NCBI GenBank assembly: GCA_003118195.1
Contig: BEXV01000524.1
Span: 48,730 to 64,894, forward strand
Direction: 5' to 3'
From: Hemicentrotus pulcherrimus
Lineage: Eukaryota; Echinodermata; Echinoidea; Camarodonta; Strongylocentrotidae
DNA length: 16,165 nt
Shown: piece by piece, positions 9,456 to 16,165 of the stretch
Layout of the letters: each line of letters begins with the position of its first letter
How positions within the stretch are numbered: the first letter of the stretch is position 1
Program-made: the position numbers and the translations under genes
The notes under the pieces: generated by a model
What the model saw: the letters and a program-made list of their open reading frames with translations, nothing else
What the model was told of the DNA's origin: nothing
Databases searched by the model: none

Positions 9456-9650
9456 ACAAGTCCGGAAGTATTTAAAAGAGATTCTTTCCTGCATGTTTTC
9501 TTCCTTCTCTCTAGAGTTCTCATCATGAAGGTTATTTTGTAACACAGGCTTGTAAAATTCTCCAAAATACGATTCACATCACCTCCGTCCGATGTGGAAT
9601 TCCAACCGAAGTTGAGCTGATGTTGACTCTAAATCGTGTGATTTCACAAG
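9456..9650. other. Possible internal exon, readable on either strand
   Basis: On the plus strand, a strong polypyrimidine acceptor (TTTTCTTCCTTCTCTCTAG, ending 9514) leads straight into an open frame starting SSHHEGYFVTQACKILQ and running about 45 codons. On the minus strand, a frame opens after TTTAG near 9631. It contains NFGWNSTSDGGDVNRILENF and continues to a GGACTT|GTAAGT donor at 9457/9456. Both readings look protein-like and both have one good splice signal. The minus frame also reads through the plus-strand pyrimidine tract, which explains its Arg/Lys-rich part. No domain was recognised. Confidence 0.3.
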
Positions 9651-9659
9651 TAATATGAT

Positions 9660-9990
9660 GCACAGTAAAGTATATCAGTCACTATGTAATCTCGAAAATA
9701 TTCTCCCGATGCTCTTTCTATTTCAATCACTGCAACAATAGTTGTGTCGGATATAGGTCGAATTTCCTTCCGAGTTGGTTTCAAAATGATAAACAGATAT
9801 CAACTTAATGCGTGTCTAATAACCTTTAGTTTACCAATCTCCATGCAGATAGAGAGTATAATTCCCGCGCTTGTGACTTGTTGCTAGTCGGTATGTAAAT
9901 GACGGGTTGGGGAGAGAAGTGATTGCATGCAGTGAAGCGGTGTTTCCCCGTTATTGTGTCGATTGCGTGCGGTCGAATGAAGCAAGGATA
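9660..9990. other. Possible promoter-proximal region
   Basis: Non-coding sequence that becomes richer in CpG from about 9860. It includes TTCCCGCGC (about 9863-9871), which resembles an E2F-type site, and GATTGCGTGCGGTCG just upstream of the CRE. It leads directly to the candidate first exon at 10020. No TATA box stands out. Confidence 0.3.
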
Positions 9991-9992
9991 AT

Positions 9993-10002
9993 ATGACGTC
10001 AT
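9993..10002. promoter_or_regulatory. Palindromic CRE (ATGACGTCAT)
   Basis: This exact 10-bp palindrome holds the full CREB/ATF octamer TGACGTCA. It lies 18 bases upstream of the candidate start codon at 10020. Binding is an inference from the motif. Confidence 0.5.
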
Positions 10003-10019
10003 AAATTAACAGTGTGTGC

Positions 10020-10092
10020 ATGGCCTATGGAGTCGAATGGATGCCATCACATCACGGGCGCAGACTCAGTCCTCTCGAGCAAATTGATGCAT
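10020..10092 (+). CDS. Candidate first coding exon, unknown protein
   Basis: An ATG at 10020 opens 24 codons (MAYGVEWM...LSPLEQIDA) ending one base into a codon at a strong donor, GCAT|GTAAGT, at 10092/10093. An in-frame TAA at 10002-10004 fits this ATG being the start. The +4 base is G, but -3 is T, so initiation context is only fair. The exon is richer in CpG and GC than its flanks, and a palindromic CRE lies just upstream. I do not recognise the protein. A phase-1 acceptor (TTTATTTCAG) occurs far downstream at 12970. Its exon would start CQIYTDVRC and stays open for about 37 codons before a stop next to the LINE tail, which is weak support. It could instead be a chance frame. Confidence 0.35.
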
Positions 10093-11204
10093 GTAAGTTT
10101 TTTTTTTTATTGAAAATGTAGATCTTGGAAAGATTCACAATTTTAAAAGAATTTCTGTTTACTATTAACAATTTGTAACACAAACCAAGAACCCCGCCCA
10201 ACAAACAAACAAGTAAACAAATTAATGTTTCTTACTTCCTTCTACCCCCGCAAACATGACTTGTAGTAACTTAGTTAGCCGAAAAAAATACGTAAATAAG
10301 CGGCTATTGCACCATGAGACCATGACAACGTGTTAACATAATTAATTTAGGATTGGACAAACAAATACGTTGCTAGTATTGTGATAACCCTGTTAAACGC
10401 ATATCATGCCTTTTATAAATTCATCTTTATTGTTTGCTTGAATATAACTGGACACAAATTTAACAAAGAGTACAAATCAAACAAAAACTAAGAGTGTGAT
10501 TTAGATCATGACTGACGGGTAAATCGGTCTATTATATATATGTCATTTTCCCTTACAACTCTAATTTAGGCGATCAAAAGCTTTACATAAGTGCCCATAT
10601 TTCTGTTGATAGAATAAACATTGAATACACGAGAGAAATCATTCTTTAGGGCCCATTAAATATTGTAAGACTATAATGATGCGCTCTCGGTTCAGTTGAT
10701 CCAAAGAATATTTTCATTAAAGCAGGCTTCTCTTATAATCTTCTCTTATTTTTTTATAAATAAATTGATTTTACTAAAACGTGTCATATACCAATTTACC
10801 AATGTCGAAAAATGTGTGTCACTTTTATACATTTACATCTTGAATTTGCGCGACCTACACATTCGTCGTAGATGGAGCTCTTGTAGTCTAGGCAAAGTTA
10901 ATAATTGGATTAGATCGTGAAAGGGTCGTTTGTTATATATCAGTGAAAGACTTTTGGACTTGTGCGCGGAAACACTTGGAAATTCCTTATACTGAATGGA
11001 AATCAAATTCTGTAATGAAAGCCATGTAATGGGGTTAAATATCTTATCAATTAAGCAGTTGTAATGTGCCTGTTTAACATGTTGTCGTAAATAACCTGAA
11101 AAGTAAAACTCGTTTCGGATTGATATTATTTTAATTTTTAAGTTAAAGGATATCAGATTTGTTTGGCGTAATCTTTGGGACATTTCTTTGTTGATTTTGA
11201 AAAT
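10093..11204. other. Intron or intergenic AT-rich stretch
   Basis: It starts with GTAAGT and a run of T if the upstream exon is real. The 116-codon minus frame at 10833-11183 and the 74-codon plus frame at 10696-10920 overlap, are AT-rich and lack domains or splice context. Nothing else was recognised. Confidence 0.5.
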
Positions 11205-11757
11205 ATTGATCTAAATATTTAATTAGATTTCACCCTTCAAATTCTGTAGAACTTTGCAGGAATTATGAATTTGTCATGTTTGTCCTATCTGTGGAATTTA
11301 AACGTTAGCATGTGTCCTATAATCAAATTTTGCAAGCCCGTTTACTTGCTGGACTCTACTGTCAGACACTATTCAGTGACTGACTTGGCTTTTTTTTCTT
11401 AATTTTTGGTATCAACATACATTAAATGAGCTGTAAAGGGTACATGGGCATTTGTCTACATCAATAACCCACTTGTTGTAATGACCAAAATTAAACTGAT
11501 TAAATCTTTGCGGCATAAAACTTATGACCATTCGGTACAATGGTCTGAAAATCAGACTATTACTTACTGGCTCTATAGCTCTTAAGTCGATTCGAAAACT
11601 AATAGTCGTTATTTTCCCAATAAAAGAATTCCTCAAGCCCCCCCCCCCTTTTTTTTGTTTTGTTTTTGGGAAGTTCTAAATTAGTATTATCTTTCAAATG
11701 CCGTTGGAATTGAACCTTTCCATTTGTTGGCCTGCAAATGGGACATAGTACCTTTAA
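11205..11757 (+). mobile_element. TIR transposon copy 1 (non-autonomous, left end decayed)
   Basis: From about 11235 to 11757 this is the reverse complement of 12084-12606, with roughly 85-90% identity in the stretches compared by eye. Its right terminus reads GGCCTGCAAATGGGACATAG followed by TACCTTTAAAGG (11729-11760), the same terminal motif found at both ends of copy 2. The corresponding left terminus would lie around 11205-11235 but is hardly recognisable, so that end looks eroded or partly deleted. A C11T8 run (11638-11656) is expanded relative to copy 2. A 74-codon minus frame inside it is conserved in copy 2 only as far as the DNA is similar. No transposase is present. Confidence 0.65.
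11729..11757 (+). repeat. Transposon terminal repeat, copy 1 right end
   Basis: GCCTGCAAATGGGACATAGT plus ACCTTTAA is the same motif as both ends of the neighbouring element. It contains the AAWGGGAC...GTACCTTT dyad. Confidence 0.6.
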
Positions 11758-12083
11758 AGGCTTGTCCGAGGCTTGCCAGACATAACAACAATTAATGTAA
11801 GCACATTATAGATTCCCTCTTTAAAGATGTCGTTATCTTGATTAAGCATAGCATGTGAAATAACCAGACGAACTGGGGAATAACATGTTTTAATTCGAAT
11901 GCATTACTTTAAAAGATCTATTGATTCCAAACACAATTCATAATGCATCGATCTTTGCTATCATTCACGACTGGGGCTGTTGAATTTGAGCTGCCATTCA
12001 AGTGGCACTTGTTCTGTTTACTGCATTTATTATCGATACACACATTTATTGTGTGGCCTCTAAATAAACATTTAAGAGCATCT
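11758..12083. other. Spacer between inverted transposon copies
   Basis: About 325 bases show no clear similarity between the two halves. Short open frames on both strands (11918-12148 minus, 11943-12152 plus) extend into copy 2 and look fortuitous. This would be the loop if the arms paired. Confidence 0.5.
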
Positions 12084-12637
12084 CTAAAAGGTACTGTGTC
12101 CCTTTTGCAGGCCAAAAAAAAAATGAAAAGGTTAAATTCCAATGGCATTTGAAAGACAATACTAATTTAGAACTCCCCTTAAAAAAAATGGGGCTTGAAA
12201 ATGTCTTTAAGTGGTAAAATAACGACTATTAGTTGTCGAATCGATTTAGGAGCTATAGAGCCAATAAGTAATAGTCTTGATTTTCAGACCATTGTACCGC
12301 ATGGTCGTACGTTTTATGCTGCGAAAGATTCAATCAGTTTAATGTTGGCCATTACAAGAAGTGGGTTATTGATATAGACAAATCCTTTACAGCTTATTTT
12401 ATGTATGTTATTACCGAAGAAGAAGAACAAGCCAGTCAGTCACTCAATATTGACAATAGTGTCTGACAGTGAAGTCTAGCAAGTAAACGGGTTTCCTTGC
12501 ATAATTTGAATATCAGGACAATGCTAACGTCTAAATGTCACAGATAGGACAATGGGACATACATGACATATTCATAATTCCTGCAAAGTGCTACAGAATT
12601 TGAGGTTGGCTGCAAAAGGGATATAGTATATTTAATA
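12084..12637 (-). mobile_element. TIR transposon copy 2 (non-autonomous, ~550 bp)
   Basis: This copy is bounded by terminal inverted repeats. The left end carries AAAAGGTACTGTGTCCCTTT then TGCAGGCC (12086-12113). The right end carries GGTTGGCTGCAAAAGGGATA then TAGTATATTTAAT (12604-12636). The shared core ACTRTRTCCCTTTTGCAG matches at about 16 of 18 positions. The terminal motif also holds an internal dyad (AAAGG...CCTTT). TTAA lies directly outside the right end here and at the right end of copy 1, while the left end of copy 2 has CTAA. That suggests, but does not prove, a TTAA target. There is no transposase ORF, so it is a MITE-class element. The superfamily is not assigned. Confidence 0.65.
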
Positions 12638-13065
12638 ACAGGATGCAAAAGATTTTCCTAAAATGTATTCCAAACAATTTCTCACTTTTCAAAAATATGA
12701 AGAAAAAAAATCGCCCTGATGCGAATTAGGTGTGAGTTAATAACGTCCAATACCTTCTTATTTTTTTCTATTTCGATGTAATGGACACTTCGCAAAATCA
12801 AGTAGAAATACAAAGCTTACAAGAAATGGCATTTTTTTAACAATCAGAATCCGAGTGACGGAACTATAATAGTGTATTTAATACAGCTGTATCATACCGA
12901 AATATAGATGGCTTTAAAAGAAAATCGACATGTTTTATATCTAATAACTTCAAGTCTTCATTTTATTTCAGGTCAGATTTACACAGATGTAAGGTGTCGT
13001 ACTATCCATTGGGGGTGTTTCAATGATTTAGTGCAAAATCTTGTAATCAACAATACTTTAAATGT
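12638..13065. other. AT-rich non-coding stretch
   Basis: A good acceptor-like site, CTTCATTTTATTTCAG, ends at 12970. A frame is open after it until a stop in the LINE tail. Nothing else was recognised. Confidence 0.4.
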
Positions 13066-13070
13066 AATTA

Positions 13071-13096
13071 TTTTTTAGTCCGTCTTTTTTAGTCCG
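13071..13096 (-). repeat. Duplicated 12-mer at LINE 3' end
   Basis: TTTTTTAGTCCG on the plus strand occurs at 13071-13082 and again at 13085-13096. It is a candidate 3'-terminal recognition repeat of the LINE. Confidence 0.75.
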
Positions 13097-13454
13097 AGAT
13101 TCTGGAAGAATGCTGTGTTCTCAGCAGTCGGGCTTCCAGTTCAATTTCATTTTCTTCCTTCTCGTTGTTGGGAGTCTTTTTGTTTAGTTTGTCTGGCTCA
13201 GTTCTGCATCAGGTATACTACTCATATGGGGAGCAGAAACGCTTGTCCTTCCATACTCGATCCAGTCTGGCTTTAAAGGCATTCACCGTGGTAGCAGTGA
13301 CTACCGTGATTATGAAGAGTACAGTTCCTTTTCTTGGTTCGTCAAAAATGGCCAAACATGGAGCCTGTGTGTTATTGCCCAGTAAATGAATGTGTAAAGG
13401 AATATAAGGCCTAGAATCTAGATCAAGAGCTGTCACTCTGCAAATAGAGGTCAA
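13071..13454 (-). mobile_element. 5'-truncated LINE, RT C-terminus and 3' end
   Basis: On the minus strand a 78-codon frame (13218-13454) ends TTVNAFKARLDRVWKDKRF...PYE and a stop. The VNxFKxRLDxxWxD pattern is a familiar C-terminus of metazoan non-LTR reverse transcriptases (family knowledge, clade not assigned). The residues before it do not match an RT that I can recognise, so the copy is truncated or degraded. The ~145-base 3' UTR contains a small hairpin, ATTCT-TCC-AGAAT. It ends in two perfect copies of CGGACTAAAAAA with a 14-bp period (13071-13096), like the short tandem tails of some LINE clades. This family differs from the LKTHLF-type LINE at 3610-3830. Confidence 0.6.
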
Positions 13455-13521
13455 TAAGATAAATCTTTCTGCTAATTGTGCCTTTGTTGATTTGGTACAA
13501 AAAGAATGTTATCTTGAAAAA

Positions 13522-13551
13522 GGCGCTCTACCAGCTCGGCTATAATTACCC
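13522..13551 (-). mobile_element. Isolated tRNA-like A box (SINE head remnant?)
   Basis: Minus-strand TAGCCGAGCTGGTAGAGCGC resembles a tRNA D arm and A box (TRGCNNAGYNGG), preceded by a GGGTAATTA-like 5' end. No B box follows, so it is at most a degenerate SINE head or tRNA fragment. Confidence 0.3.
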
Positions 13552-14053
13552 TCACTTGAATATAGGCTTTTGCTCTTTCGATTGCTGCTATGTCGGGGAG
13601 GCTTATGCATATAAAAGATACTTTAACTAAATTTATGCGTAATTCTTGACGAAAGGTTTCCCTCGACAAGTAAGAAAGCTGGCTAACTAGGCATGTATGC
13701 AAAGTGACCTCCATCTATAGAGATGTAATGATGCATAACATAACAGTTCAAGAGTATAGTACTGTAGTTCGATCGAGAGCAAATTTCCAAATCTATACAG
13801 AATGCTTTGAGACCATCGATTTTTATATTCATTCTTTATATTTACTGGTGTTTAAAAACTGGCAAACGGAAAGGGTCAGGCAGGTGACAAATAATACAAT
13901 ACAATACATTACATTACAATAATTTGTAGTGATATCCGTTAGTTTACTCCTATTTAGTCGAAAAAAGATATGTTTGGGGCTTTTAAGAATATTGTTTGAA
14001 CTTTTAAAGTCGATTGAAATTAAGGACCTTAAGTTTCAGTCGTTAACTCCATG
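13552..14053. other. Non-coding, with short pentamer microsatellite
   Basis: It contains AATAC/ATTAC-type tandem repeats at 13889-13920. The 72-codon plus frame at 13704-13922 and the 80-codon minus frame at 13472-13714 have no domain or splice support. Confidence 0.5.
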
Positions 14054-14063
14054 CCCCCCCCCC
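14054..14063. repeat. Homopolymer C run
   Basis: Ten consecutive C, one of several poly-C/poly-G tracts in the window. Confidence 0.95.
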
Positions 14064-14149
14064 GGAAATCTATAGCGCTATCTTCATTAGAAAGCACGGT
14101 AGTTATTATAGCGATCTACCCCCTGCTGAATTAATTCTGACGGGCGCCA

Positions 14150-14169
14150 GCTCTCGATCGCTGAGCCAA
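14150..14169 (-). mobile_element. tRNA-like A box remnant
   Basis: Minus-strand TTGGCTCAGCGATCGAGAGC resembles a tRNA D arm. A 13-bp palindrome, CGACGATTCGTCG (14172-14184), lies immediately 5' on that strand. No B box was recognised downstream, so this is a weak SINE-head or tRNA-fragment call. Confidence 0.3.
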
Positions 14170-14399
14170 TCCGACGATTCGTCGCACAGTTACGGTAAAC
14201 ATATCTGCAGACAATATTATTTCTCACGTTGGTCTCGCCCCAACCTCCACACTACTGTTACTGTTAGGCAACATAAGCCTGTTTTCCATCGTAAGGACAA
14301 CCTAGGCATTTAACAGTGAGTCGATGACGTATTTCGTGGTTTAAGTCAACAAAACCTCCCCTTTGTTCATCCGTTCCCATAAGAAAGTCCCCTGTTTTT

Positions 14400-14635
14400 T
14401 TTGTTTGTCGATGTGCAGTGATCCGTTTCTCCTCTCTTTGTCTGCCGCGGCACCCCGTACCCTTTCTCGGTGTGTGGACATAGCGAGCAGAGCAGCAGAG
14501 CAGCTGACTGACGAAAAAACTGGTCAGATTGATTCGAGAAAAAGTTGTCTGGCCAGCCATACAAGAATTAAGTTGCTCAGGGACTGCATATCATGTATCG
14601 GTTATAACTCGGACAATCATTTGAAAGTTACCAAT
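14400..14635 (+). promoter_or_regulatory. Probable 5' UTR / promoter-proximal leader
   Basis: This stretch is richer in GC and CpG (CCGCGGCACC, TAGCGAGCAG, GACGAAAAAACTGG) than the rest of the window and contains a GAGCAG-type repeat at about 14484-14504. It directly precedes the signal-peptide exon. A short upstream ORF starts at ATG 14594 (MYRL, then stop). The main frame is open back to about 14363 with an ATG at 14415 in poor context, so a longer N-terminus cannot be excluded. No TATA box was seen, and the transcription start is not located. Confidence 0.4.
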
Positions 14636-14696
14636 ATGGCTGACATCAAAGTGTTATTGAGATATTTTGCCATTCTCCTTGCCGTGTATCCATCAG
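14636..14696 (+). CDS. First coding exon: signal-peptide segment of unidentified secreted/membrane protein
   Basis: An ATG in good context (A at -3, G at +4) opens MADIKVLLRYFAILLAVYPS. It has a short charged n-region (D, K, R) and a hydrophobic core YFAILLAVY, typical of a signal peptide or signal anchor. The exon ends one base into codon 21 at a perfect donor, CATCAG|GTGAGT (14696/14697), giving a phase-1 intron. A phase-1 boundary right after the signal sequence is common in animal genes that go on to encode extracellular modules such as Ig, EGF or LDLR type (established pattern). The mature protein is outside the window, so function cannot be given. No acceptor with an obvious continuing domain was recognised in the remaining 1.47 kb. 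An upstream ATG in the same frame is possible but less likely. Confidence 0.55.
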
Positions 14697-15431
14697 GTGA
14701 GTTATTATCTAATGTTCTAGGTTGTTTACATAACAGAGCAGATATATAGTGCGCGGTGCTGTATTGTCATGATCGGACATGATTGCATGCTACAATCAAC
14801 ATGAGAGTGATGAAAGCATAGTTGGTGTTAATAAATAATAGTGAACATTTCTAATGTGCCAAGTCTGTCAAAAGTGACACTCTTGACGTAGTTGTGAGAA
14901 ACTTGTATAATTGTGGGCATATAGATCAACATGTACATGTAAGTATCTGAGTAATCAAGCAATTTTGTATAAACAAAATTTGGTGGTGTTTCATATTTTT
15001 TGATACTCGATAATCCCCCAGGTAATGAAATATGATATCCTCTTATAACTTTTTAAATATTAGAGTATTAGCTATTAGATATTCCTCCATATATTGTTGG
15101 GCCCCAGGCCCAGATGAGTTCAAAAGTGCACATACATGTATAGCACTGCAATGCCACGATGCTGATATGTTTGATATGGAACTGTGAACACAAGCATTCA
15201 TGTAGACTTACCTGTAATATAATCAAATTAACCTCAGGCAGTTTCAATACATAAGCTTTGTGTGTTTCGCCTTTTGTTTAAAGATAACAATAGCATTATT
15301 ATGTAAAGGCAGTTAGTTTTTGTTTTTAAGTGTTTGCATTTAATGAAGGTTCATGCACTGTAGGAGGAATTAAAAACCACCTATGCAAATTGCTCTGAGC
15401 ACAAAGGATTCTTATTCTTATAGAGCTGCAT

Positions 15432-15485
15432 AAAGAGATAGAGAGAGACAGAGACAGAGAGAGAGAGAGAGAAGAAGAAAAAAAA
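15432..15485. repeat. GA/GACA microsatellite
   Basis: GATA, GACA and GA units end in GAAGAAGAAAAAAAA. Confidence 0.9.
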
Positions 15486-15602
15486 GATCACAAAACTTTC
15501 AACAGCTTCTGTCTGCATGCTGCACCTGATTCACACGCACTGGGTTAACCGTCTTTCTTCAAACCTGAAGGAGGCAGCTAGATATGATCTACTTTGATCC
15601 AA

Positions 15603-15718
15603 ATTGCTCCTTCTTCTTTCTCTGAATAAATGTCCAAAAATGAAGGGACTGCATTTGCCCTGACACATGCTACAGAAATACATTATTAGTCTAGGTAACC
15701 TGAAGAAGAAGGAACAAT
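15603..15718. repeat. Inverted repeat with ~82-base loop
   Basis: ATTGCTCCTTCTTCTTT (15603-15619) is complementary to GAAGAAGAAGGAACAAT (15702-15718) at 15 of 17 positions. Part of the match is low-complexity, so chance is possible. Confidence 0.45.
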
Positions 15719-16148
15719 CGGTTCATTTAAAATGTATACTAGTGTCTTTTCCTGTAAACGTCATGTTCATTTGACCTCGGTATTATTATTGATATAATGA
15801 TACTTATGCCTCCAGACTGGTCTGGATTCAGTTGCACAAGCATGCAGTAATCAATACATTTCATTTTGGTTATGCTTCGGTGCATCATGGTCGAGCTTAA
15901 TGGGTGGAGTGACTGTGCTAGATAAACAGTATGTCTATACAAGGTCGATCACTTAATGCAGTCAGAACATGCATGTATTACATGGAGGGTTTTTTTTATA
16001 TTTCTTACCACAGCCTCTATCATCAATGATGGGGATGGAAATGAAATGAGCACTGTCATACAGTAGTTATTCTGATTGTGTTACATGTATATTTGAAAGA
16101 AAAATGATAAATAAATCTTGAGGCAATTAAAATTTGGATGTGTGTGTT

Positions 16149-16165
16149 GGGGGGGGGGGGGGGGG
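16149..16165. repeat. Terminal poly-G run
   Basis: Seventeen consecutive G end the window, mirroring the ten G at the start. Possibly a contig boundary at a homopolymer. Confidence 0.95.

Larger units (their letters stand above)
14697..16165 (+). other. Intron 1 (5' part), running off the window
   Basis: It begins GTGAGT and is AT-rich with no convincing exon. It holds three of the seven TACATGTA palindromes, a GA microsatellite and a small inverted repeat (15603-15718). The final 17 bases are G. Intron status follows from the upstream donor call. Confidence 0.45.

Noticed and set aside
10833..11183. 116-codon minus frame
   Set aside because: Lys/Ile/Leu-rich from AT-rich DNA, with no domain and no splice context.
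11412..12377. Related ORFs on opposite strands (GKITTIS-RIDL-AIEP) as a conserved protein
   Set aside because: The similarity follows from the inverted transposon copies at DNA level. The frames are short and diverge by frameshift toward their ends.
14264..14564. Minus-strand ORFs opposite the leader
   Set aside because: They overlap the CpG-richer leader and signal exon and have no splice support. They look like shadows of that region.
15739..15942. 67-codon minus frame
   Set aside because: Chance length within the presumed intron, with no domain.
1..16165. CRISPR array, telomeric repeats, rRNA or bacterial operon
   Set aside because: No regularly spaced direct repeats, no TTAGGG-type arrays, no rRNA landmarks and no tandem ORFs with ribosome-binding sites were seen.

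Overview
The window looks like AT-rich, non-coding-dominated nuclear DNA from a marine invertebrate such as a mollusc, echinoderm or hemichordate. The grounds are long (GA)n/(CT)n microsatellites, recurrent TACATGTA palindromes, tRNA-derived SINEs, decayed LINE ends with invertebrate-type RT C-termini, consensus GT splice donors, and no long ORFs or operon-like packing. The organism is an inference and cannot be fixed further by eye. Both window ends are poly-G runs, so these may be the ends of a draft contig.

Layout: 1-960 is featureless AT-rich DNA. 960-1420 is a somewhat GC-richer patch of unknown nature. 1669-1937 is a near-complete tRNA-derived SINE on the minus strand, and its 3' end recurs on the plus strand at 5813-5903. 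2331-2360 and 2624-2801 hold short tandem duplications, followed by a large (CT)n microsatellite at 2931-3135. 3610-3830 is the 3' end of a decayed LINE, and related '...GCGCTATAT...' tails appear near 6547 and 7240. 5143-5235 and 8276-8341 are (GA)-rich. 8464-8769 and 9456-9650 contain exon-like blocks whose strand cannot be settled. 9993-10092 has a palindromic CRE followed by a candidate first coding exon with a GTAAGT donor. 11205-12637 contains two inverted copies of a ~550 bp TIR-bearing non-autonomous DNA transposon. 13071-13454 is the 3' end of a second, different LINE on the minus strand, with a duplicated 12-mer tail. Degenerate tRNA-like A boxes sit at 13522-13551 and 14150-14169.

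The best gene evidence is at the right end. A CpG-containing leader (about 14400-14635) precedes an ATG in good Kozak context at 14636, a 20-residue signal-peptide-like segment and a perfect CAG|GTGAGT donor at 14696/14697. This is read as the first coding exon of a plus-strand secreted or membrane protein gene, with phase-1 intron 1 running off the window. The identity of the protein cannot be told from this exon.

No complete gene, functional tRNA, rRNA, CRISPR array or bacterial-type system was found. The most distinctive structure is the inverted transposon pair: its ~530 bp arms could form a long hairpin if transcribed.
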